Of a stretch of 64,000 nt of DNA, positions 13,201-24,824 are shown one piece after another. Positions within the stretch are counted from its first letter, which is position 1. Each line of letters starts with the position of its first letter. The position numbers and the translations under genes were made by a program. The notes beneath the pieces are model-generated. The model did not search any database, was not told the origin of the DNA, and worked only from the letters and a program-made list of their open reading frames with translations. Origin of the DNA: Auanema rhodensis (taxonomy: Eukaryota; Nematoda; Chromadorea; Rhabditida; Rhabditidae); NCBI GenBank assembly GCA_964057225.1, contig OZ059900.1, forward strand, positions 20,661,638-20,725,637. The letters are read 5' to 3'.

Positions 13201-16200
13201 ACGTTGTACGAACAATTTTGAGCTAGGTTTCATTGACATTGCATGAGTTTGAACACATGAAATCGTAAGTCAAAACCTTGTTTACAGCGAAATTTCCAAA
13301 AACTGGTTTTCCAGCATAATAAAATATTTCTCATGGGAAATACTGTGTTTTTGTATTTTTCTAGTGTTCAGCATGTAAAATGCTTCATTTTAGTATGTAA
13401 CAAGCTGAAATTCGTTGCATTTGACGACTCATATGAACAAAAATCGATTTAATCAATATTAGCCATAAGGGGCGTGCCCTCAGAATATGCTAATTTCCTT
13501 AATTTTCTAACCCCTGTTTTTTTGTCGTGAAAGTGGAACTAGACGTTGTACGAACAATTTTGAGCTAGGTTTCATTGACATTGCATGAGTTTGAACACAT
13601 GAAATCGTAAGTCAAAACCTTGTTTACAGCGAAATTTCCAAAAACTGGTTTTCCAGCATAATAAAATATTTCTCATGGGAAATAATGTGTTTTTGTATTT
13701 TTCTAGTGTTCAGCATGTAAAATGCTTCATTTTAGTATGTAACACGCTGAAATTCGTTGCATTTGACGACTCATATGAACAAAAATCGATTTAATCAATA
13801 TTAGCCATAAGGGGCGTGCCCTCAGAATATGCTAATTTCCTTAATTTTCTAACCCCTGTTTTTTTGTCGTGAAAGTGGAACTAGACGTTGTACGAACAAT
13901 TTTGAGCTAGGTTTCATTGACATTGCATGAGTTTGAACACATGAAATCGTAAGTCAAAACCTTGTTTACAGCGAAATTTCCAAAAACTGGTTTTCCAGCA
14001 TAATAAAATATTTCTCGTGGGAAATACTGTGTTTTTGTATTTTTCTAGTGTTCAGCATGTTAAATGCTTCATTTTAGTATGTAACACGCTGAAATTCGTT
14101 GCATTTGACGACTCATATGAACAAAAATCGATTTAATCAATATTAGCCATAAGGGGCGTGCCCTCAGAATATGCTAATTTCCTAAATTTTCTAACCCCTG
14201 TTTTTTTGTCGTGAAAGTGGAACTAGACGTTGTACAAACAATTTTGAGCTAGGTTTCATTGACATTGCATGAGTTTGAACACATGAAATCGTAAGTCAAA
14301 ACCTTGTTTACAGCGAAAATTCCAAAAACTGGTTTTCCAGCATAATAAAATATTTCTCATGGGAAAAACTGTGTTTTTGTATTTTTCTAGTGTTCAGCAT
14401 GTAAAATGCTTCATTTTAGTATGTAACACGCTGAAATTCGTTGCATTTGACGACTCATATGAACAAAAATCGATTTAATCAATATTAGCCATAAGGGGCG
14501 TGCCCTCAGAATATGCTAATTTCCTTAATTTTCTAACCCCTGTTTTTTTGTCGTGAAAGTGGAACTAGACGTTGTACGAACAGTTTTGAGCTAGGTTTCA
14601 TTGACATTGCATGAGTTTGAACACATGAAATCGTAAGTCAAAACCTTGTTTACAGCGAAATTTCCAAAAACTGGTTTTCCAGCATAATAAAATATTTCTC
14701 ATGGGAAATACTGTGTTTTTGTATTTTTCTAGTGTTCAGCATGTAAAATGCTTCATTTTAGTATGTAACACGCTGAAATTCGTTGCATTTGACGACTCAT
14801 ATGAACAAAAATCGATTTAATCAATATTAGCCATAAGGGGCGTGCCCTCAGAATATGCTAATTTCCTTAATTTTCTAACCCCTGTTTTTTTTGTCGTGAA
14901 AGTGGAACTAGACGTTGTACGAACAATTTTGAGCTAGGTTTCATTGACATTGCATGAGTTTGAACACATGAAATCGTAAGTCAAAGCCTTGTTTACAGCG
15001 AAATTTCCAAAAACTGGTTTTCCAGCATAATAAAATATTTCTCATGGGAAATACTGTGTTTTTGTATTTTTCTGGTGTTCAGCATGTAAAATGCTTCATT
15101 TTAGTATGTAACACGCTGAAATTCGTTGCATTTGACGACTCATATGAACAAAAATCGATTTAATCAATATTAGCCATAAGGGGCGTGCCCTCAGAATATG
15201 CTAATTTCCTTAATTTTCTAACCCCTGTTTTTTTGTCGTGAAAGTGGAACTAGACGTTGTACGAACAATTTTGAGCTAGGTTTCATTGACATTGCATGAG
15301 TTTGAACACATGAAATCGTAAGTCAAAACCTTGTTTACAGCGAAATTTCCAAAAACTGGTTTTCCAGCATAATAAAATATTTCTCGTGGGAAATACTGTG
15401 TTTTTGTATTTTTCTAGTGTTCAGCATGTTAAATGCTTCATTTTAGTATGTAACACGCTGAAATTCGTTGCATTTGACGACTCATATGAACAAAAATCGA
15501 TTTAATCAATATTAGCCATAAGGGGCGTGCCCTCAGAATATGCTAATTTCCTTAATTTTCTAACCCCTGTTTTTTTGTCGTGAAAGTGGAACTAGACGTT
15601 GTACGAACAATTTTGAGCTAGGTTTCATTGACATTGCATGAGTTTGAACACATGAAATCGTAAGTCAAAACCTTGTTTACAGCGAAATTTCCAAAAACTG
15701 GTTTTCCAGCATAATAAAATATTTCTCATGGGAAATACTGTGTTTTTGTATTTTTCTAGTGTTCAGCATGTAAAATGCTTCATTTTAGTATGTAACACGC
15801 TAAAATTCGTTGCATTTGACGACTCATATGAACAAAAATCGATTTAATCAATATTAGCCATAAGGGGCGTGCCCTCAGAATATGCTAATTTCCTTAATTT
15901 TCTAACCCCTGTTTTTTTGTCGTGAAAGTGGAACTAGACGTTGTACGAACAATTTTGAGCTAGGTTTCATTGACATTGCATGAGTTTGAACACATGAAAT
16001 CGTAAGTCAAAACCTTGTTTACAGCGAAATTTCCAAAAACTGGTTTTCCAGCATAATAAAATATTTCTCATGGGAAATACTGTGTTTTTGTATTTTTCTA
16101 GTGTTCAGCATGTAAAATGCTTCATTTTAGTATGTAACACGCTGAAATTCGTTGCATTTGACGACTCATATGAACAAAAATCGATTTAATCAATATTAGC

Positions 16201-17449
16201 CATAAGGGGCGTGCCCTCAGAATATGCTAATTTCCTTAATTTTCTAACCCCTGTTTTTTTGTCGTGAAAGTGGAACTAGACGTTGTACGAACAATTTTGA
16301 GCTAGGTTTCATTGACATTGCATGAGTTTGAACACATGATATCGTAAGTCAAAACCTTGTTTACAGCGAAATTTCCAAAAACTGGTTTTCCAGCATAATA
16401 AAATATTTCTCGTGGGAAATACTGTGTTTTTGTATTTCTCTAGTGTTCAGCATGTAAAATGGTTCATTTTAGTATGTAACACGCCAAAATTCGTTGCATT
16501 TGACGACTCATATGAACAAAAATCGATTTAATCAATATTAGCCATAAGGGGCGTGCCCTCAGAATATGCTAATTTCCTTAATTTTCTAACCCCTGTTTTT
16601 TTGTCGTGAAAGTGGAACTAGACGTTGTACGAACAATTTTGAGCTAGGTTTCATTGACATTGCATGAGTTTGAACACATGAAATCGTAAGTCAAAACCTT
16701 GTTTACAGCGAAATTTCCAAAAACTGGTTTTCCAGCATAATAAAATATTTCTCATGGGAAATACTGTGTTTTTGTATTTTTCTAGTGTTCAGCATGTAAA
16801 ATGCTTCATTTTAGTATGTAACACGCTGAAATTCGTTGCATTTGACGACTCATATGAACAAAAATCGATTTAATCAATATTAGCCATAAGGGGCGTGCCC
16901 TCAGAATATGCTAATTTCCTTAATTTTCTAACCCCTGTTTTTTTGTCGTGAAAGTGGAACTAGACGTTGTACGAACAATTTTGAGCTAGGTTTCATTGAC
17001 ATTGCATGAGTTTGAACACATGATATCGTAAGTCAAAACCTTGTTTACAGCGAAATTTCCAAAAACTGGTTTTCCAGCATAATAAAATATTTCTCGTGGG
17101 AAATACTGTGTTTTTGTATTTCTCTAGTGTTCAGCATGTAAAATGGTTCATTTTAGTATGTAACACGCCGAAATTCGTTGCATTTGACGACTCATATGAA
17201 CAAAAATCGATTTAATCAATATTAGCCATAAGGGGCGTGCCCTCAGAATATGCTAATTTCCTTAATTTTCTAACCCCTGTTTTTTTGTCGTGAAAGTGGA
17301 ACTAGACGTTGTACGAACAATTTTGAGCTAGGTTTCATTGACATTGCATGAGTTTGAACACATGAAATCGTAAGTCAAAACCTTGTTTACAGCGAAATTT
17401 CCAAAAACTGGTTTTCCAGCATAATAAAATATTTCTCATGGGAAATACT
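10266..17449 (+). repeat. 12-mer spaced repeat: 9-monomer segment, 4,105-bp period
   Basis: Segment 10,266-13,344 (3,079 bp) recurs at 14,371-17,449. Shared order: AACAGTTTT; 8-T/CAAAGCC; CTGGTG/CTCGTGGG; plain; CACGCTAAAATT; then two GATATCG monomers, each followed by a monomer with TATTTCTCTAG, AAATGGTTC and CACGCC. The second copy differs by TTAAATGC (15,428) and CACGCCAAA (16,483). Three monomers (13,345-14,370) with private variants separate the copies. The GATATCG pair is itself a 684-bp tandem dimer (11,977-12,660 and 12,661-13,344). Confidence 0.88.
14029..14370 (+). repeat. Divergent satellite monomer in block A
   Basis: This single copy has several changes not seen in its neighbours: ATGTTAAATG near its start, CCTAAATTTT, GTACAAACA, GCGAAAATTCC and GGGAAAAACT at its end. 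The first is shared with the copy at 15,398. The rest look private, so this copy has escaped recent homogenisation or has been a source for it less often. Confidence 0.8.
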
Positions 17450-18030
17450 GTGTTTTTGTATTTTTCTAGTGTTCAGCATGTAAAATGCTTCATTTTAGTA
17501 TGTAACACGCTGAAATTCGTTGCATTTGACGACTCATATGAACAAAAATCGATTTAATCAATATTAGCCATAAGGGGCGTGCCCTCAGAATATGCTAATT
17601 TCCTTAATTTTCTAACCCCTGTTTTTTTGTCGTGAAAGTGGAACTAGACGTTGTACGAACAATTTTGAGCTAGGTTTCATTGAAATTGCATGAGTTTGAA
17701 CACATGAAATCGTAAGTCAAAACCTTGTTTACAGCGAAATTTCCAAAAACTGGTTTTCCAGCATAATAAAATATTTCTCATGGGAAATACTGTGTTTTTG
17801 TATTTTTCTAGTGTTCAGCATGTAAAATGCTTCATTTTAGTATGTAACACGCTGAAATTCGTTGCATTTGACGACTCATATGAACAAAAATCGATTTAAT
17901 CAATATTAGCCATAAGGGGCGTGCCCTCAGAATATGCTAATTTCCTTAATTTTCTAACCCCTGTTTTTTTGTCGTGAAAGTGGAACTAGACGTTGTACGA
18001 ACAATTTTGAGCTAGGTTTCATTGACATTG

Positions 18031-18081
18031 CATGAGTTTGAACAAGGTTTTGACTTACGATTTCATGTGTTCAAACTCATG
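18031..18081. other. Inversion junction J1 (A to B)
   Basis: The forward array runs to ...GAGTTTGAACA and then reads AACAAGGTTTTGAC, which belongs to the reverse complement. The four bases AACA (18,041-18,044) fit both sides: monomer positions 250-253 forward and 277-280 reversed. Bases 18,031-18,044 pair with 18,068-18,081, leaving a 23-nt spacer. Beyond that, satellite arms continue as an inverted repeat for about 18 kb to the left and 22 kb to the right. The first reversed monomer has a private change (GTACATCG near 18,117). Short homology suggests end-joining or template switching rather than homologous exchange; this is an inference. Confidence 0.93.
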
Positions 18082-18320
18082 CAATGTCAATGAAACCTAG
18101 CTCAAAATTGTTCGTACATCGTCTAGTTCCACTTTCACGACAAAAAAACAGGGGTTAGAAAATTAAGGAAATTAGCATATTCTGAGGGCACGCCCCTTAT
18201 GGCTAATATTGATTAAATCGATTTTTGTTCATATGAGTCGTCAAATGCAACGAATTTCAGCGTGTTACATACTAAAATGAAGCATTTTACATGCTGAACA
18301 CTAGAAAAATACAAAAACAC

Positions 18321-21300
18321 AGTATTTCCCACGAGAAATATTTTATTATGCTGGAAAACCAGTTTTTGGAAATTTCGCTGTAAACAAGGTTTTGACTTAC
18401 GATTTCATGTGTTCAAACTCATGCAATGTCAATGAAACCTAGCTCAAAATTGTTCGTACAACGTCTAGTTCCACTTTCACGACAAAAAAACAGGGGTTAG
18501 AAAATTAAGGAAATTAGCATATTCTGAGGGCACGCCCCTTATGGCTAATATTGATTAAATCGATTTTTGTTCATATGAGTCGTCAAATGCAACGAATTTC
18601 AGCGTGTTACATACTAAAATGAAGCATTTTACATGCTGAACACCAGAAAAATACAAAAACACAGTATTTCCCATGAGAAATATTTTATTATGCTGGAAAA
18701 CCAGTTTTTGGAAATTTCGCTGTAAACAAGGCTTTGACTTACGATTTCATGTGTTCAAACTCATGCAATGTCAATGAAACCTAGCTCAAAATTGTTCGTA
18801 CAACGTCTAGTTCCACTTTCACGACAAAAAAAACAGGGGTTAGAAAATTAAGGAAATTAGCATATTCTGAGGGCACGCCCCTTATGGCTAATATTGATTA
18901 AATCGATTTTTGTTCATATGAGTCGTCAAATGCAACGAATTTCAGCGTGTTACATACTAAAATGAAGCATTTTACATGCTGAACACCAGAAAAATACAAA
19001 AACACAGTATTTCCCATGAGAAATATTTTATTATGCTGGAAAACCAGTTTTTGGAAATTTCGCTGTAAACAAGGCTTTGACTTACGATTTCATGTGTTCA
19101 AACTCATGCAATGTCAATGAAACCTAGCTCAAAATTGTTCGTACAACGTCTAGTTCCACTTTCACGACAAAAAAAACAGGGGTTAGAAAATTAAGGAAAT
19201 TAGCATATTCTGAGGGCACGCCCCTTATGGCTAATATTGATTAAATCGATTTTTGTTCATATGAGTCGTCAAATGCAACGAATTTCAGCGTGTTACATAC
19301 TAAAATGAAGCATTTTACATGCTGAACACTAGAAAAATACAAAAACACAGTATTTCCCATGAGAAATATTTTATTATGCTGGAAAACCAGTTTTTGGAAA
19401 TTTCGCTGTAAACAAGGTTTTGACTTACGATTTCATGTGTTCAAACTCATGCAATGTCAATGAAACCTAGCTCAAAACTGTTCGTACAACGTCTAGTTCC
19501 ACTTTCACGACAAAAAAACAGGGGTTAGAAAATTAAGGAAATTAGCATATTCTGAGGGCACGCCCCTTATGGCTAATATTGATTAAATCGATTTTTGTTC
19601 ATATGAGTCGTCAAATGCAACGAATTTCAGCGTGTTACATACTAAAATGAAGCATTTTACATGCTGAACACTAGAAAAATACAAAAACACAGTATTTCCC
19701 ATGAGAAATATTTTATTATGCTGGAAAACCAGTTTTTGGAAATTTCGCTGTAAACAAGGTTTTGACTTACGATTTCATGTGTTCAAACTCATGCAATGTC
19801 AATGAAACCTAGCTCAAAATTGTTCGTACAACGTCTAGTTCCACTTTCACGACAAAAAAACAGGGGTTAGAAAATTAAGGAAATTAGCATATTCTGAGGG
19901 CACGCCCCTTATGGCTAATATTGATTAAATCGATTTTTGTTCATATGAGTCGTCAAATGCAACGAATTTCAGCGTGTTACATACTAAAATGAAGCATTTT
20001 ACATGCTGAACACTAGAAAAATACAAAAACACAGTATTTCCCACGAGAAATATTTTATTATGCTGGAAAACCAGTTTTTGGAAATTTCGCTGTAAACAAG
20101 GTTTTGACTTACGATTTCATGTGTTCAAACTCATGCAATGTCAATGAAACCTAGCTCAAAATTGTTCGTACAACGTCTAGTTCCACTTTCACGACAAAAA
20201 AACAGGGGTTAGAAAATTAAGGAAATTAGCATATTCTGAGGGCACGCCCCTTATCGCTAATATTGATTAAATCGATTTTTGTTCATATGAGTCGTCAAAT
20301 GCAACGAATTTCAGCGTGTTACATACTAAAATGAAGCATTTTACATGCTGAACACTAGAAAAATACAAAAACACAGTATTTCCCACGAGAAATATTTTAT
20401 TATGCTGGAAAACCAGTTTTTGGAAATTTCGCTGTAAACAAGGTTTTGACTTACGATTTCATGTGTTCAAACTCATGCAATGTCAATGAAACCTAGCTCA
20501 AAATTGTTCGTACAACGTCTAGTTCCACTTTCACGACAAAAAAACAGGGGTTAGAAAATTAAGGAAATTAGCATATTCTGAGGGCACGCCCCTTATGGCT
20601 AATATTGATTAAATCGATTTTTGTTCATATGAGTCGTCAAATGCAACGAATTTCAGCGTGTTACATACTAAAATGAAGCATTTTACATGCTGAACACTAG
20701 AAAAATACAAAAACACAGTATTTCCCACGAGAAATATTTTATTATGCTGGAAAACCAGTTTTTGGAAATTTCGCTGTAAACAAGGTTTTGACTTACGATT
20801 TCATGTGTTCAAACTCATGCAATGTCAATGAAACCTAGCTCAAAATTGTTCGTACAACGTCTAGTTCCACTTTCACGACAAAAAAACAGGGGTTAGAAAA
20901 TTAAGGAAATTAGCATATTCTGAGGGCACGCCCCTTATGGCTAATATTGATTAAATCGATTTTTGTTCATATGAGTCGTCAAATGCAACGAATTTCAGCG
21001 TGTTACATACTAAAATGAAGCATTTTACATGCTGAACACCAGAAAAATACAAAAACACAGTATTTCCCATGAGAAATATTTTATTATGCTGGAAAACCAG
21101 TTTTTGGAAATTTCGCTGTAAACAAGGCTTTGACTTACGATTTCATGTGTTCAAACTCATGCAATGTCAATGAAACCTAGCTCAAAATTGTTCGTACAAC
21201 GTCTAGTTCCACTTTCACGACAAAAAAAACAGGGGTTAGAAAATTAAGGAAATTAGCATATTCTGAGGGCACGCCCCTTATGGCTAATATTGATTAAATC

Positions 21301-23798
21301 GATTTTTGTTCATATGAGTCGTCAAATGCAACGAATTTCAGCGTGTTACATACTAAAATGAAGCATTTTACATGCTGAACACCAGAAAAATACAAAAACA
21401 CAGTATTTCCCATGAGAAATATTTTATTATGCTGGAAAACCAGTTTTTGGAAATTTCGCTGTAAACAAGGCTTTGACTTACGATTTCATGTGTTCAAACT
21501 CATGCAATGTCAATGAAACCTAGCTCAAAATTGTTCGTACAACGTCTAGTTCCACTTTCACGACAAAAAAAACAGGGGTTAGAAAATTAAGGAAATTAGC
21601 ATATTCTGAGGGCACGCCCCTTATGGCTAATATTGATTAAATCGATTTTTGTTCATATGAGTCGTCAAATGCAACGAATTTCAGCGTGTTACATACTAAA
21701 ATGAAGCATTTTACATGCTGAACACTAGAAAAATACAAAAACACAGTATTTCCCATGAGAAATATTTTATTATGCTGGAAAACCAGTTTTTGGAAATTTC
21801 GCTGTAAACAAGGTTTTGACTTACGATTTCATGTGTTCAAACTCATGCAATGTCAATGAAACCTAGCTCAAAACTGTTCGTACAACGTCTAGTTCCACTT
21901 TCACGACAAAAAAACAGGGGTTAGAAAATTAAGGAAATTAGCATATTCTGAGGGCACGCCCCTTATGGCTAATATTGATTAAATCGATTTTTGTTCATAT
22001 GAGTCGTCAAATGCAACGAATTTCAGCGTGTTACATACTAAAATGAAGCATTTTACATGCTGAACACTAGAAAAATACAAAAACACAGTATTTCCCATGA
22101 GAAATATTTTATTATGCTGGAAAACCAGTTTTTGGAAATTTCGCTGTAAACAAGGTTTTGACTTACGATTTCATGTGTTCAAACTCATGCAATGTCAATG
22201 AAACCTAGCTCAAAATTGTTCGTACAACGTCTAGTTCCACTTTCACGACAAAAAAAACAGGGGTTAGAAAATTAAGGAAATTAGCATATTCTGAGGGCAC
22301 GCCCCTTATGGCTAATATTGATTAAATCGATTTTTGTTCATATGAGTCGTCAAATGCAACGAATTTCAGCGTGTTACATACTAAAATGAAGCATTTTACA
22401 TGCTGAACACCAGAAAAATACAAAAACACAGTATTTCCCATGAGAAATATTTTATTATGCTGGAAAACCAGTTTTTGGAAATTTCGCTGTAAACAAGGCT
22501 TTGACTTACGATTTCATGTGTTCAAACTCATGCAATGTCAATGAAACCTAGCTCAAAATTGTTCGTACAACGTCTAGTTCCACTTTCACGACAAAAAAAA
22601 CAGGGGTTAGAAAATTAAGGAAATTAGCATATTCTGAGGGCACGCCCCTTATGGCTAATATTGATTAAATCGATTTTTGTTCATATGAGTCGTCAAATGC
22701 AACGAATTTCAGCGTGTTACATACTAAAATGAAGCATTTTACATGCTGAACACTAGAAAAATACAAAAACACAGTATTTCCCATGAGAAATATTTTATTA
22801 TGCTGGAAAACCAGTTTTTGGAAATTTCGCTGTAAACAAGGTTTTGACTTACGATTTCATGTGTTCAAACTCATGCAATGTCAATGAAACCTAGCTCAAA
22901 ACTGTTCGTACAACGTCTAGTTCCACTTTCACGACAAAAAAACAGGGGTTAGAAAATTAAGGAAATTAGCATATTCTGAGGGCACGCCCCTTATGGCTAA
23001 TATTGATTAAATCGATTTTTGTTCATATGAGTCGTCAAATGCAACGAATTTCAGCGTGTTACATACTAAAATGAAGCATTTTACATGCTGAACACTAGAA
23101 AAATACAAAAACACAGTATTTCCCATGAGAAATATTTTATTATGCTGGAAAACCAGTTTTTGGAAATTTCGCTGTAAACAAGGTTTTGACTTACGATTTC
23201 ATGTGTTCAAACTCATGCAATGTCAATGAAACCTAGCTCAAAATTGTTCGTACAACGTCTAGTTCCACTTTCACGACAAAAAAACAGGGGTTAGAAAATT
23301 AAGGAAATTAGCATATTCTGAGGGCACGCCCCTTATGGCTAATATTGATTAAATCGATTTTTGTTCATATGAGTCGTCAAATGCAACGAATTTCAGCGTG
23401 TTACATACTAAAATGAAGCATTTTACATGCTGAACACTAGAAAAATACAAAAACACAGTATTTCCCACGAGAAATATTTTATTATGCTGGAAAACCAGTT
23501 TTTGGAAATTTCGCTGTAAACAAGGTTTTGACTTACGATTTCATGTGTTCAAACTCATGCAATGTCAATGAAACCTAGCTCAAAATTGTTCGTACAACGT
23601 CTAGTTCCACTTTCACGACAAAAAAACAGGGGTTAGAAAATTAAGGAAATTAGCATATTCTGAGGGCACGCCCCTTATCGCTAATATTGATTAAATCGAT
23701 TTTTGTTCATATGAGTCGTCAAATGCAACGAATTTCAGCGTGTTACATACTAAAATGAAGCATTTTACATGCTGAACACTAGAAAAATACAAAAACAC
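18321..23798 (-). repeat. Nested higher-order repeats near J1 (1,370, 1,028 and 3,424 bp)
   Basis: Segment 18,321-19,690 matches 20,717-22,086 (four monomers, 1,370 bp): CCAG/CCCACGAG; CCAG plus A8; A8/AAGGCTTT; AAAACTGTT. The last three also repeat in tandem as 21,059-22,086 and 22,087-23,114. Segment 18,663-20,374 matches 22,087-23,798 at an offset of 3,424 bp, including the rare CTTATCGC at 20,255 and 23,679, which is the reverse complement of the block A variant near 8,330. The CCAG-plus-A8 monomers are hybrids of two monomer types that are separate in block A. Confidence 0.85.
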
Positions 23799-24824
23799 AG
23801 TATTTCCCACGAGAAATATTTTATTATGCTGGAAAACCAGTTTTTGGAAATTTCGCTGTAAACAAGGTTTTGACTTACGATTTCATGTGTTCAAACTCAT
23901 GCAATGTCAATGAAACCTAGCTCAAAATTGTTCGTACAACGTCTAGTTCCACTTTCACGACAAAAAAACAGGGGTTAGAAAATTAAGGAAATTAGCATAT
24001 TCTGAGGGCACGCCCCTTATGGCTAATATTGATTAAATCGATTTTTGTTCATATGAGTCGTCAAATGCAACGAATTTCAGCGTGTTACATACTAAAATGA
24101 AGCATTTTACATGCTGAACACCAGAAAAATACAAAAACACAGTATTTCCCATGAGAAATATTTTATTATGCTGGAAAACCAGTTTTTGGAAATTTCGCTG
24201 TAAACAAGGTTTTGACTTACGATTTCATGTGTTCAAACTCTTGCAATGTCAATGAAACCTAGCTCAAAATTGTTCGTACAACGTCTAGTTCCACTTTCAC
24301 GACAAAAAAACAGGGGTTAGAAAATTAAGGAAATTAGCATATTCTGAGGGCACGCCCCTTATGGCTAATATTGATTAAATCGATTTTTGTTCATATGAGT
24401 CGTCAAATGCAACGAATTTCAGCGTGTTACATACTAAAATGAAGCATTTTACATGCTGAACACTAGAAAAATACAAAAACACTGTATTTCCCATGAGAAA
24501 TATTTTATTATGCTGGAAAACCAGTTTTTGGAAATTTCGCTGTAAACAAGGTTTTGACTTACGATTTCATGTGTTCAAACTCATGCAATGTCAATGAAAC
24601 CTAGCTCAAAATTGTTCGTACAACGTCTAGTTCCACTTTCACGACAAAAAAACAGGGGTTAGAAAATTAAGGAAATTAGCATATTCTGAGGGCACGCCCC
24701 TTATGGCTAATATTGATTAAATCGATTTTTGTTCATATGAGTCGTCAAATGCAACGAATTTCAGCGTGTTACATACTAAAATGAAGCATTTTACATGCTG
24801 AACACCAGAAAAATACAAAAACAC

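Larger units (their letters stand above)
1..18044 (+). repeat. Block A: forward-orientation satellite subarray
   Basis: Fifty-three monomers run head to tail, the last one cut at monomer position 253 by junction J1. Marker variants are an 8-T run plus CAAAGCC (343-bp copies at 2737, 5132, 6159, 7528, 8897, 10608 and 14713), CTGGTG near the monomer start, AACAGTTTT, TCTGAAT, CCTTTATT, AAGTATG and GATATCG. They recur in fixed orders and reveal several nested higher-order repeats, listed separately. The GAACTAGG subfamily marker of block C is absent. The copy at 14,029-14,370 is unusually divergent, with about five private or rare changes. Confidence 0.97.

Noticed and set aside
1-18044. CRISPR array, because of regular repeats
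   Set aside because: The whole 342-bp unit is repeated; there are no unique spacers and no short direct repeats of CRISPR size.
18031-18081. Rho-independent terminator or transposon inverted end at J1
   Set aside because: The dyad arises from reversal of array orientation and extends for many kilobases with satellite on both sides. There is no target-site duplication, transposase gene or bounded element.
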